A DNA stretch of 32,533 nucleotides. It comes from Thermoplasmatota archaeon (GTDB lineage Archaea; Thermoplasmatota; Thermoplasmata; Thermoplasmatales; GCA-001856825). The position numbers and the translations under genes were made by a program. The notes beneath the pieces are model-generated. The model saw only the letters and a list, made by a program, of their open reading frames with translations, was not told where the DNA came from and searched no databases. Position 1 is the stretch's first letter. Every line of letters starts with the position of its first letter. Shown in pieces: positions 8,480 through 16,264 of this stretch. Where the stretch lies: positions 1-32,533 of the forward strand of contig JAMCUN010000021.1 of assembly GCA_023381415.1 (NCBI GenBank). Direction: 5' to 3'.

Positions 8480-9643
8480 ATGGCAGTGAAACTTGCTTCA
8501 ACCAGCATCGAAGACTATCTGATAAAGACAAGAAGGGTTTTTCACCAGTATCCTGAACTGAGTTTCGAGGAGTTTGAGACGTCAAAGAGGATAGAAGGGG
8601 AACTGAAGAAGATGGGGCTTCAGCCTGTAAGGATCGCAAAGACAGGCCTGATCGCAGATATAAAAGGGAAAACAGGAGGCAAAACAGTTGCAATAAGGGC
8701 AGACATAGATGCACTCCCTGTGACAGAGGAAAACACATTCGAATACAAGTCCAAGAGGGTAGGGGTGATGCACGCGTGCGGTCATGACTCGCACATAACC
8801 ATGGCTCTGGGCGCAGCCAAGCTCCTAAGCGCTACAAGAGATTTCAAGGGTACTGTGAGGATGCTTTTTCAACCTGCGGAGGAGTCGCCACCTGGAGGAG
8901 CTGTGGAAATGATCAAGGAGGGAGCGCTGGAAGGGGTTGACCACATAATAGGACAGCACGTTGCTTCTGAGATTCCGTCGGGGAAGGTCGGGATTTACTA
9001 TGGTGCAATGATGGCAAATGCTGATGAAATCAGAGTTAAACTGGAGGGAGTTGGCGGACATGGAGCTGCGCCACACGAAACAACGGATACACTCTTGCTT
9101 GCGTGTGAATTCGTAGTACAGGCTCAGGCAATAGTTTCCAGAAGGGTTCCCCCTTTCAATCCTGCGGTTGTTACCTTCGGAACATTGCATTCGGGGTACA
9201 GGTACAACATAATTGCGAAATATGCGGAGCTTACCGGAACGGTCAGGACATTTGACAAGGGGACCCAGGATTTGATTAGAAGAGAGTTGGAGAAATTGCT
9301 GGAAGGTATTTCCAAGGCAACAGGATGTAAGTATGAATTCTCTTACATAAAGGGATATCCTGCAACAATCAACAACGAGGCGATATCAAAAGTGGTGGAG
9401 GAAGTTGCCAAAGAAGTCCTGGGCAAGGAAGGAGTGCTTCATCCAAACCCATCCATGGGAGGAGAGGATTTTGCTTACTATTTGCAGAAAGTCCCAGGCA
9501 CATACTATTTCCTTGGGATAGGTAACAAGGAAAAAGGGATAGTCAGCCCTGAACATAGCTCTACTCACAGGGTAGACGAAAGCGTTCTGAAATACGGGAC
9601 AGAGATATTGCAGAGGAGTGCCAGGAAATTGCTATCCAGCTGA
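8480..9643 (+). CDS. M20 family amidohydrolase / aminoacylase (carboxypeptidase-like)
   Basis: A 387-residue metal-dependent amidohydrolase of the M20D type (IAA-amino-acid hydrolase, N-acyl-amino-acid deacylase, thermostable carboxypeptidase). Motifs run in order: HQYPELSFEE (22-31), IRADIDALP (72-80), MHACGHDSH (97-105) with metal ligands Cys100 and His102, the Glu pair in FQPAEE (130-135), His160, and a dimerisation/lid segment GVGGHGAAPHETTD. It cleaves the amide bond of N-acylated amino acids or short peptides; the exact substrate cannot be read from sequence. The stop codon is immediately followed by the 3' end of a tRNA-Gly gene on the other strand. Confidence 0.88.
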   Translation: MAVKLASTSIEDYLIKTRRVFHQYPELSFEEFETSKRIEGELKKMGLQPVRIAKTGLIADIKGKTGGKTVAIRADIDALPVTEENTFEYKSKRVGVMHACGHDSHITMALGAAKLLSATRDFKGTVRMLFQPAEESPPGGAVEMIKEGALEGVDHIIGQHVASEIPSGKVGIYYGAMMANADEIRVKLEGVGGHGAAPHETTDTLLLACEFVVQAQAIVSRRVPPFNPAVVTFGTLHSGYRYNIIAKYAELTGTVRTFDKGTQDLIRRELEKLLEGISKATGCKYEFSYIKGYPATINNEAISKVVEEVAKEVLGKEGVLHPNPSMGGEDFAYYLQKVPGTYYFLGIGNKEKGIVSPEHSSTHRVDESVLKYGTEILQRSARKLLSS

Positions 9644-9716
9644 TGCGAGCGCCGGGATTTGAACCCGAGGCATGAGCTTGGCAAGCTCACGTGTTACCAG
9701 GCTACACCACGCTCGC
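9644..9716 (-). tRNA. tRNA-Gly (anticodon GCC)
   Basis: On the minus strand the cloverleaf folds fully. Acceptor GCGAGCG pairs with CGCTCGC, the D arm is GTGT/ACAC, the anticodon stem TGAGC/GCTCA holds loop TTGCCAA (anticodon GCC), and the T arm contains GGTTCAAAT. The discriminator is A, and no CCA is encoded. An A/T-rich run near 9740 (about 26 bases upstream) is a plausible promoter. The gene ends one base from the stop of the M20 hydrolase, so the two units converge with no space for a separate terminator. Confidence 0.95.
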
Positions 9717-9846
9717 TAAGCACCCTATCAATATGATGATAAAAAACTAACTGATTTGCACGTTACCTCTTTAGATTCTACTCTAGAACCGCCGCTCCTG
9801 TAGAAGAAGAAACACACCCTTTTTAATGAAAGAGGAATACACTCCA

Positions 9847-9921
9847 GGGCCCGTGGGGTAGTTTGGATCATCCTTTTGGCCTTCGGAGCCGACGACCCGG
9901 GTTCAAATCCCGGCGGGCCCG
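9847..9921 (+). tRNA. tRNA-Arg (anticodon TCG)
   Basis: Acceptor GGGCCCG pairs with CGGGCCC, with discriminator G. The anticodon stem TTGGC/GCCGA encloses loop CTTCGGA, giving anticodon TCG. The T arm contains GGTTCAAAT with stem CCGGG/CCCGG. At 75 bases there is a slightly enlarged D-arm region. No CCA is encoded and there is no intron. A TATA-like CTTTTTAATG sits about 26 bases upstream. Confidence 0.93.
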
Positions 9922-10173
9922 TTTAGAAATTGTAATCGAATCCCTAATTTATCTGTCAAAAGTATTTAAAGGAACTATGAGTTTCTTTAATATATAATTC
10001 AGTGGATATCAGAAATAAAATTATTGAAGTTACCTGGTGAAAGGACCTTTTTGATTTTTTGAGAAAACACGACTAATCACCACGGCTCTTTAGAGTCCAA
10101 AAAGATTTTTTCCCTGGGATAGGTAGATTTCTTGAAGAATTTTGAATAGAACTGATGTTCCCCATTACCTTCC
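9922..10173. other. Gene-poor stretch after tRNA-Arg
   Basis: No convincing reading frame on either strand. Two strong TATA-like runs are present on the plus strand (AAGTATTTAAAGG near 9959 and TTTAATATATAATT near 9986). The second is followed about 50 bases on by T-rich runs (10048-10060), an arrangement that could give a short RNA, but no structure supports it. The minus strand between 10080 and 10173 is open in one frame without recognisable content. Confidence 0.3.
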
Positions 10174-10502
10174 TCAAAGCAGTCTCTTCGATATATACGA
10201 AACTGAAATCTCGGTCATAGGACCCAGTAATTCCACATATCGTTTTATTGAGCAGTCGAGACTTATTCCGTAATCCATAACAATATCGAAAATCGAAATA
10301 CCCACGAGAGACACTCCCTTAGCAGTCTCATAGCGGACGACCGCCTCGAGATAGAATATCAGCGTGAAGAATGCTATCAGGGCAAGCTAGAAGGCGCCGA
10401 TTGCCAGTGTCGCAAATGTCCTTATTCTCTTGAGTGCATCTATTTCCAGGCAGATATGTCAGGAGAGGTTGAGGGCAACTGATGTCCTTGTTCCTGGCTC
10501 AT
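10174..10502 (-). pseudogene. Broken small membrane-protein gene
   Basis: On the minus strand an ATG (10500-10502) begins a Pro/Ser/Gln-rich peptide (MSQEQGHQLPSTSPDISAWK). After an apparent one-base frameshift near 10445-10455 the reading continues as DALKRIRTFATLAIGAF, then an in-frame TAG (10387-10389), then LALIAFFTLIFYLEAV and a ~50-residue tail ending in TGA at 10174. A hydrophilic N-terminus, a membrane helix spanning the TAG and native-like codon use point to a former gene of about 109 codons with two lesions. This resembles small membrane proteins with a soluble N-terminal stretch; no named family is recognised. The reconstruction is inference. Confidence 0.45.
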
Positions 10503-10667
10503 TTGTTCAACTGTAAAGGGAGACCATAAGGTTTACCCTGTTTCTTTCTTGATCACTCTTGGAGATCCTACAGAGAATTCCAGCCGTTGGAGGATACAAA
10601 CAAGAATATCCATCAATTATTGTCAATCGTATGTAGCAATACTCGATTTATCGTTCAAAAATGTTTC

Positions 10668-10675
10668 AAATATAT
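10668..10675 (+). promoter_or_regulatory. TATA box of the interrupted zinc-ribbon gene
   Basis: AAATATAT is centred about 27 bases before the ATG at 10698, the spacing seen for leaderless genes in this window. It supports 10698 as the original start of the zinc-ribbon reading frame. Confidence 0.55.
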
Positions 10676-10697
10676 GACCCTGTGAGAGCAGAGAGGA

Positions 10698-10880
10698 ATG
10701 AAGTAGCACATCAGGTGCAGAAAGTGCGGGGAAACTTTTAAGAAGCCCACCTGGGGTTTTTATCCCATGCAGGGGAGTGGCGGAGCCAAGGCGCCATATC
10801 TCATCAACCATAGAGCAACAATAAGATGCACAAACTGTGGCTTTGAAGGACCCCTAAAGGAATACGACATTATCGATTAG
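10698..10880 (+). pseudogene. Small two-CxxC zinc-ribbon protein gene with TAG at codon 3
   Basis: A 60-codon frame reads Met-Lys-TAG-His-Ile-Arg, then CRKC, a central segment KKPTWGFYPMQGSGGAKAPY, CTNC, and a tail ending GPLKEYDIID before TAG at 10878. The two CxxC pairs about 33 residues apart are a zinc ribbon. The sequence after codon 3 looks fully conserved in character, with no other lesion. The TAG at 10704-10706 is one base from a Tyr, Gln, Lys, Glu or Trp codon. No ATG, GTG or TTG lies between the TAG and the first cysteine pair. The gene is either a very young pseudogene, or it is expressed by read-through or an unusual start. The product is unrecognised beyond the fold; nucleic-acid or protein binding would be a guess. 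Confidence 0.65.
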
Positions 10881-11136
10881 AACCACGCTGTAGATAGAGA
10901 AGGTTAGCAGCCGTATGGCTAAACCGATTGCAGAAAAGTGAAGTATTGCCAGCCCCCTCCCATCCGCATGACTATCGTAAAAGAACCAAGAGATGAAAAG
11001 GAAACCCCAAGGCCCTCGTATTCTGCGGTTTCACCTCTCAGATAACCAGAGAAAGTGGGTGAGAGAATCATCCTAATGGAAAAGGTAAATTTGGTTTCCA
11101 TGATGGTCGGAATGATGTAATAGCGTTTTTCACACA
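10881..11136. other. Stretch without a supported gene
   Basis: On the plus strand a frame from ATG 10970 reads MTIVKEPRDEKETPRPSYSA, stops at a TAA, then continues in frame to another TAA near 11120. It could be a gene remnant but has no recognisable feature. The minus strand has a 72-codon open frame (10919-11137) with no ribosome site or family character. I call neither. Confidence 0.3.
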
Positions 11137-11146
11137 ACTTTATTAT
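11137..11146 (+). promoter_or_regulatory. TATA box of the three-gene operon
   Basis: ACTTTATTAT is centred about 25 bases upstream of the TTG at 11167 and 34 bases upstream of the ATG at 11176. It is the only promoter-like element before the operon, since the following two junctions are a 5-base gap and an overlap. Confidence 0.5.
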
Positions 11147-11166
11147 CGATTCTCTCTAACGTTGGT

Positions 11167-12345
11167 TTGAATAGAATGATCCTGAAAGGAAAACCACTGA
11201 GGCTCTACAAGTATGAAGTACCTGAGATACGAATCAATAAGCACTTTCTGGACATCAATCGCCCCCGGCTTGAATACATGTACCTCCCGCAGAGCATGAC
11301 CACATTCACTAACCTTCGACCGACGGAATCGGAGGAATTCATAGAGGATGACAACAGGGGGGCGGTTTGCCAGAATCACTATGTTGAGATAGATGGTACA
11401 AGATTTTACCTTTCGGTGAAGGGCATAGGCTCTACTACCCAGCCATTCTCTCGTGACTCGTTCCATCCTGAAGAGATTTACAGTCTTGCTGGTCTCAGGG
11501 ATAACGAGATCGGTAATGGGCAATTGAGCAGTACAAGTCCGAGATTCATAACAGGTGAACTCTGGTTGAGGGGATCTCCGTACGGGGGGCAGGGACTGTT
11601 TCATGCAAGCATATCGCTCAGCGCATCGGAAATGGCAGACGTCACCAGCATAGGCGGATTCAGGATCGCGCCGGTCGTAGGAATCATACAACTGCCAACG
11701 GAGCTCGAGGGTACGATCAAGAAGGTATTCTGGTACAGAAGATTCGGCGGAAGAATAGTTCAGGAGGTGAGGTTGGTTCCGTCCAACGTAAGAATATTCT
11801 TCCATTCAGGAAGTACCTTAGGCAGCAACATAGCGTCTATTTTTGATCAGTTCAAACTGGATAAAGAGGAAAGGGTATACAGATTTCTCACCAATTTTGT
11901 GAGAAGCGGAATCGCCTATCTTACCCTGTTCACCCGTTCAATGAAAAGCAACGAAGACGGTACGTTAAGCGGCTACGACTTCTATGATGTCTGGCTTGAC
12001 AAGGACGCGGTCCTTGCCCCAGATGGGACTATTTACTTCGTTGACCTGGAAGGACTGGACTGGGTAACAATCGACAGGTCGAAGGTTGCGGAAAAGATCG
12101 ACGACCAGATATACAGGTCGCTCTATGAGTTCATGTTCGCATACGAGCAGATTGAGCGGGAGAGGGTCAGAAGGTTCGGGAACTCAACGGACAGGAAGAT
12201 ACAGTTCGAACATCTACTGAGGGAAGCGCTCAAAGACGATGAAGTCGTAGCAATTGAAAGGACAGGGGAGACACTCTTCCTGGCCGTGGGGAACGTCTTG
12301 GGCGAACAAAGTTTAATTAAGAAATTTCCAATATTAGATAGGTAA
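11167..12345 (+). CDS. Unrecognised protein, faint kinase-like C-terminal motif (operon gene 1)
   Basis: 392 residues, soluble, no signal peptide or membrane segment. I do not recognise a named family. Seen features: VKG around Lys85 in a strand-like stretch; a Gly-rich GSPYGGQG (137-144) after an acidic ELWLRG; ending with YDVWLDKDAVLAPDGTIYF and then VDLEG (292-296). The last pattern (Asp, spaced Asp, then strand and D-x-E-G) faintly recalls the catalytic loop and DFG region of protein-kinase-like folds, with Lys85 and Glu131 as possible partners. This is inference and could be wrong. The C-terminal ~70 residues are charged helices. Start TTG 11167 fits the TATA spacing for a leaderless mRNA; ATG 11176 is the alternative. 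It is co-transcribed with the next two genes (5-base gap). Confidence 0.75.
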   Translation: MNRMILKGKPLRLYKYEVPEIRINKHFLDINRPRLEYMYLPQSMTTFTNLRPTESEEFIEDDNRGAVCQNHYVEIDGTRFYLSVKGIGSTTQPFSRDSFHPEEIYSLAGLRDNEIGNGQLSSTSPRFITGELWLRGSPYGGQGLFHASISLSASEMADVTSIGGFRIAPVVGIIQLPTELEGTIKKVFWYRRFGGRIVQEVRLVPSNVRIFFHSGSTLGSNIASIFDQFKLDKEERVYRFLTNFVRSGIAYLTLFTRSMKSNEDGTLSGYDFYDVWLDKDAVLAPDGTIYFVDLEGLDWVTIDRSKVAEKIDDQIYRSLYEFMFAYEQIERERVRRFGNSTDRKIQFEHLLREALKDDEVVAIERTGETLFLAVGNVLGEQSLIKKFPILDR

Positions 12346-12350
12346 TTGTT

Positions 12351-13907
12351 ATGAAGTGCGGGGACGTGAGAACATTCTTCACCCAGATTGCTGAGAAGTC
12401 GGTAACAGCTCAGATAGCGCAACAGGACATCGATTATTTTGTGGCAAAAGGCTACCTGAACGCTCTTGAAAAGTCGCAGTACGAACAGTTGAATCAGGAG
12501 GTTGCTGAACTCGGCCAACTGAACGAAGAGGAGCAGAAGGAGATAACTGAAGAGAGAGCGGAAGGGGAAAAGCTGTCCGAGGAGGAAAGGAAGACGCATT
12601 CGATACTTTTCCACTTCGAGGGGAAGGAGAAGAGGCAGGAGCAGCTGGAATCCCTAAGGGAGACGCAAAGCATAGTGGACAAGGAGAGGGAGGAGACGAC
12701 GGCAAGAGACTCTAGGATAAAGGAGCTCATACAGAAGAAGTCATATATCGACCGGATGGTGCCGTACGGTGACAGATACTTTTCTCTGACAGGTCAGGGA
12801 GTCCTAATGCTCAATGACCTGAACGTCAGGAATTACAGGCTATCGGACGAAGACTTTTCCGTATTTGTTCAAGAAGCATCGGAAACGTCCTCCGAACTCA
12901 GATCGATTGCCGAAAGAGGGAAACTCTACGAATCTAAACTGTCGGAACATCTGCCGGACAGCGATCAAACATTGCTTTGGGGCACTTCCATTGGACTGGC
13001 CAAGGTGAATGGGGATGTAGGGCAGATCGGCGACAGGTTTCTGACAGCATTTCAATCTCTGGGGAACCTTCATTCCACCGTAGAGAACAAGCTCATGGCT
13101 GCGGAGATAATCACCTCCGTTGGCGAAAGTGATTCCAAAGGATCCCAAGGAGAGACCCTTGACCAGGTAATATCTGAAATTGAAAAACTCGATCACGAAT
13201 TGAGACATCACGCAGACGTCCCCAAGGAACTGTCCGCAGGCATAGCGGCCATAGTGCTGTACGGCAGAAGGTTCGACGGTACATATCCCCTCGACAGATT
13301 TTCTCAGTTTTCAGGCCTGACGTCCTCTTACGAGTCTGCCGCAATACTCTCTGTTATCAACGTTCCCGCCGAAGAGCTTGCGGACAAGTTCAGGTCATTC
13401 AAGGCGCTCTATGAGTCCTGGGGATACCAGACCTCAGACGACACGGAACTCTCTTCAGCATTCCTCGCTGTTTCTGGTTTCTCACCGGACGACGTGAAGA
13501 CAAAACTCACAATCATTACGGACGCCCTAAAAGCTTACCTTGAATATCCTCTCGTGGCCGCTGCTGTTCTTGCATCTATAACGGTCCTGGAGGCGAATGA
13601 GACCTTGGACCTCATGGAGAAGGCGTTCTTCATCCTCTCCCAGTATGCCGTTGGTCTAGAAAGATCGGAACTGCTGAGCCTGGCCGTGAGGATGATTCAC
13701 GGAATAAGGAACGAACTGGTGAAGGAGCTTGATTCTACTGCCAAGATCGTCAACACTCCGGTGCAATTCACATATGCGCCATCCGGCGTTTTCTTCATCT
13801 ACAACGTACCGATATTAGTCGCGCATGCATCGTACTATTCGACGTTCAGCGGGATTGGCGGGTTCCATCCAGCCCATGTGCACGGAGTGGGAGGTTTCGC
13901 AGGATGA
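12351..13907 (+). CDS. Unrecognised coiled-coil plus helical-repeat protein (operon gene 2)
   Basis: 518 residues. Residues 1-45 are a small helical domain. About 45-130 is a highly charged Glu/Lys/Gln heptad-like region, very probably a coiled coil. Residues 131-156 (YIDRMVPYG... then YFSLTGQGVLML) look like the strand-wing end of a winged-helix domain. From about 185 to 480 it is all-helical with repeated LAVSGFSP / ASITVLEAN-type hairpins, like a TPR/HEAT-type scaffold and somewhat like the DUF4003 pattern. The C-terminus is Gly/His-rich (GGFHPAHVHGVGGFAG). There is no signal peptide, so a cytoplasmic scaffold is likely. The stop overlaps the next start as ATGA (13904-13907). No family name can be given with confidence. 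Confidence 0.75.
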   Translation: MKCGDVRTFFTQIAEKSVTAQIAQQDIDYFVAKGYLNALEKSQYEQLNQEVAELGQLNEEEQKEITEERAEGEKLSEEERKTHSILFHFEGKEKRQEQLESLRETQSIVDKEREETTARDSRIKELIQKKSYIDRMVPYGDRYFSLTGQGVLMLNDLNVRNYRLSDEDFSVFVQEASETSSELRSIAERGKLYESKLSEHLPDSDQTLLWGTSIGLAKVNGDVGQIGDRFLTAFQSLGNLHSTVENKLMAAEIITSVGESDSKGSQGETLDQVISEIEKLDHELRHHADVPKELSAGIAAIVLYGRRFDGTYPLDRFSQFSGLTSSYESAAILSVINVPAEELADKFRSFKALYESWGYQTSDDTELSSAFLAVSGFSPDDVKTKLTIITDALKAYLEYPLVAAAVLASITVLEANETLDLMEKAFFILSQYAVGLERSELLSLAVRMIHGIRNELVKELDSTAKIVNTPVQFTYAPSGVFFIYNVPILVAHASYYSTFSGIGGFHPAHVHGVGGFAG

Positions 13908-14959
13908 TCGGCAGGCTGATTGCCGTCCTGCTGCTTACCCTATCACTGGCCGTTGTCGCATCTCCAGTTCAGGTTCATTACACTCCCCAGCAGGGAGATT
14001 ATTTCACTTACTATGAGGTCGAGAACCTTGGCAACGGAACTGGGAATTACAACGGATACGCGGAGCACACAACGGTCACCGGCACGGAGAGAATAAACTC
14101 TGTTGGCTCAAACGGTGTTGTCTCTGCTTACTATCACTATTCGTGGACCTACAGCAACAGCACTGGCGGGACGCAGAATGGACAGTCGTCCGGGAACTAC
14201 ACATTTTCAGATGAGACGTTCCTCTACCTGAACGGAACGGACAATCAGACAGGGTACGTCAATCCCACGCTATGGTACTACATCAACAACTCCCTTCCGG
14301 TAGGCAGCACTTTCTATTTGCTGGACACTCAGATGACCGTGGAATCCAGGAACTTCAGCTATAGCCTTCCTGGCCAGGACAGGAAGGTTGAGTCGATATT
14401 CGCCCAGGGAAAGTCGAGCTATTTGAGAAATGACTCATATGGATACTTCAATGCCCAGTACACCTGGGACTCGTATTTCGACCCCTCAACCGGCTACATC
14501 ATTGGATATGTATACACGGAGCACGATTCCAATTCATCCGGGAGCGGTTTCACATACACCGATACCCTGAACGTGAACTCAACGAGCTATCCGCTGACCA
14601 CAAACAGTGCAGCAAGTACAAGACCCGGGACCCAGTTACCTGTTTCGTACATTGAAATTTTCATGACTGCTGTCCTGGTACTGGCCGTGGTGGTAGTGAC
14701 CCTCGCACTGTTCCGCAGGAAGAAGCAAAGGATCCCAAAACACTCCCAGGAAGCAGGAGCGGTCGGTGGTAGATACGATTCGATTCCCTCTCAGTCTCCT
14801 CCAACGGCCCCACCACAGAGCATAGACCTCACTCCGAAAGAGCCGTCGGTACAGCAGATAGTCGTGAAGGAAGTGGTGAAGGTCAAGTGCGCTTACTGCG
14901 GGGCCCTGATCGATTCAACCGCGCAGACCTGCCCGGAGTGCGGTGCTCCAAGAACCTGA
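13904..14959 (+). CDS. Surface-exposed membrane protein with cytoplasmic zinc ribbon (operon gene 3)
   Basis: 351 residues. A signal peptide or anchor (1-20, IAVLLLTLSLAVVAS) is followed by a Tyr/Asn/Ser/Thr-rich ectodomain (about 21-245) with many N-x-S/T sequons, as in glycosylated archaeal surface proteins. A single membrane helix lies at about 249-270 and is followed by RRKKQR, fixing the C-terminus inside. A Pro/Ser-rich linker then leads to a compact zinc ribbon at the very end with Cys329, Cys332, Cys343 and Cys346 (CAYC and CPEC). An external sensor-like domain joined to an internal zinc ribbon, coupled by ATGA overlap to a cytoplasmic scaffold, suggests the three products form one membrane-associated complex. 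The ligand and function are unknown. Confidence 0.78.
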   Translation: MIGRLIAVLLLTLSLAVVASPVQVHYTPQQGDYFTYYEVENLGNGTGNYNGYAEHTTVTGTERINSVGSNGVVSAYYHYSWTYSNSTGGTQNGQSSGNYTFSDETFLYLNGTDNQTGYVNPTLWYYINNSLPVGSTFYLLDTQMTVESRNFSYSLPGQDRKVESIFAQGKSSYLRNDSYGYFNAQYTWDSYFDPSTGYIIGYVYTEHDSNSSGSGFTYTDTLNVNSTSYPLTTNSAASTRPGTQLPVSYIEIFMTAVLVLAVVVVTLALFRRKKQRIPKHSQEAGAVGGRYDSIPSQSPPTAPPQSIDLTPKEPSVQQIVVKEVVKVKCAYCGALIDSTAQTCPECGAPRT

Positions 14960-14971
14960 GAAGATTTTCAA

Positions 14972-14977
14972 TTTTTT
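14972..14977 (+). terminator. T-tract terminator after the three-gene operon
   Basis: A T-rich stretch (TTTT at 14965-14968, then six T at 14972-14977) begins six bases after the stop of gene 3, with no hairpin, as is usual for archaeal termination. It lies in the short gap before the convergent GNAT gene. Confidence 0.5.
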
Positions 14978-14990
14978 CTCTGCGATATCT

Positions 14991-15752
14991 TCACTCCTTC
15001 TTGAAATACTGGTATATCACGCCAGCAGGTTCCATTCCTTCTCCCACTGCAATAGATGTAGAAGGAACGTTATACTTCGATATTTCAGAAAATGCAATGG
15101 TAGCGCCCTTGGCCCTGAGCCACATAAGACGTGCAGTCAACAGGTCCCTCCCGATTCCCATTTTTCTAAATCTGGGGGTCACATACAGGGAATGAATTCT
15201 ACCAATACCCCTGACAAACGAGAGCCATCCTAGACCTGCCACCGAATTGTCGATATCCACAACAAAACATTTGTCTCCGTTGGCAAAGGCCACTCTGACC
15301 CACCTTCTGTTCATTCTTGGGTCATTTTCGACCATATACCTCTCGACTCTACCCAGGTCCTCTTCTTCGATGATTTTAATCTCGTGGCTGAAACCGTGTT
15401 TGGGAAGATAAGATCGCATATCCAGGGAGTAAATGATGTAAGGCTCGCTTCTGTGGTCAGTCTTTATCTCTGAAAAAAGTGTCAAGTGGGATCGATATCC
15501 GAAGAAAAAATCAAAGACCTCCCTTTCCCTGGTGAAGACTGACCCATTTCTCTCCAATGGATCATATATGAAGAGCCCGGTCTGTTTTCCTGAAGAGCCG
15601 AGCGAAACGACAGATTCGCCACCTATCTGAAGCATCTCTGCAACATAGTAGCTAAGGTAGGCATCAAAGAATGAAGTGCCCTTCGGGAGGCTTAAGTCAG
15701 AATCGGATAAGGCTACAACTTTCGTCAGTGAATCCCCTTTACCATCCTGCAT
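14991..15752 (-). CDS. GNAT-family N-acetyltransferase, two-part protein
   Basis: 253 residues. The C-terminal ~110 residues are a GNAT domain: motif A is SLYVTPRFRKMGIGRDLL (about 188-205) with the acetyl-CoA pyrophosphate loop RKMGIG at 196-201, followed by a helix and the late GMEPAGVIYQYF segment typical of GCN5-like enzymes. The N-terminal ~120 residues form a separate alpha/beta domain I do not recognise (FFDAYLSYYVAEML, then LFIYDPLERNG), as in DUF/GNAT two-domain acetyltransferases. Substrate unknown. It converges with the three-gene operon, and the stop-to-stop gap is about 30 bases. Confidence 0.8.
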   Translation of the reverse strand: MQDGKGDSLTKVVALSDSDLSLPKGTSFFDAYLSYYVAEMLQIGGESVVSLGSSGKQTGLFIYDPLERNGSVFTREREVFDFFFGYRSHLTLFSEIKTDHRSEPYIIYSLDMRSYLPKHGFSHEIKIIEEEDLGRVERYMVENDPRMNRRWVRVAFANGDKCFVVDIDNSVAGLGWLSFVRGIGRIHSLYVTPRFRKMGIGRDLLTARLMWLRAKGATIAFSEISKYNVPSTSIAVGEGMEPAGVIYQYFKKE

Positions 15753-15815
15753 CCAAATCTACCTGTAGATCTCATTTTCAGATATTACTCTCACCATTCT
15801 GCAGATTTTCGCTAG

Positions 15816-16190
15816 TTAGCTGCCACTCCCTTTTGAAGCGGTCTTTTGGACTGAACCGATCCTCCACCATATCAGGACCAATGTCACAACTACCAGAATG
15901 AGCAGTCCTAGGATGTAAACTATGTTGAACTTCAGTATTACAACCGAGTAAAAGAGGGAAACGAACCCGAATGTGTAGTAACCCCACACAAAACCCTGCA
16001 CGGATTTGTGGACTCCGACGAATGCATAGAGCAGATAGCCAATCAATGCGAAAAGCAGAGATAACAGTCCAACGATTGCGAGACCTAAAAACTTATCTGA
16101 AGATGACACGATGATATAGTAGAAAAGCAGGGCTGCAAAAATCGTCAGTATCAGACCAATTGCAATAGATATCATAGTTCTGGAATTCAT
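15816..16190 (-). CDS. Small four-helix membrane protein, unrecognised
   Basis: 124 residues with four hydrophobic segments: about 7-30, 35-58, 68-84 and 86-107. A short basic C-terminal tail follows. No motif identifies it. The start ATG at 16190 lies 30-35 bases downstream of a TATA-like ATCTATAAATATC (near 16222-16234 on the minus strand). A second in-frame ATG five codons in is an alternative. It is upstream of the GNAT gene on the same strand with a 63-base gap and may be co-transcribed. Confidence 0.6.
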   Translation of the reverse strand: MNSRTMISIAIGLILTIFAALLFYYIIVSSSDKFLGLAIVGLLSLLFALIGYLLYAFVGVHKSVQGFVWGYYTFGFVSLFYSVVILKFNIVYILGLLILVVVTLVLIWWRIGSVQKTASKGSGS

Positions 16191-16264
16191 CTAAATCCCG
16201 TCTATCTACCAGAACACGATATTTATAGATTGTCTTTTCAGGTGGTATTGGGACAGAAACCCCT

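Noticed and set aside
9959-10060. Possible small RNA between two TATA-like runs and T-rich tracts.
   Set aside because: No stable fold or conserved box could be seen; A/T-rich sequence alone is not enough.
10560-10700. Search for CRISPR-like spaced repeats and long tandem repeats in the gene-poor zone.
   Set aside because: No regularly spaced direct repeat was found here or elsewhere in the window.
10919-11137. 72-codon minus-strand frame.
   Set aside because: No ribosome binding site, promoter or recognisable protein pattern; the composition looks like chance.
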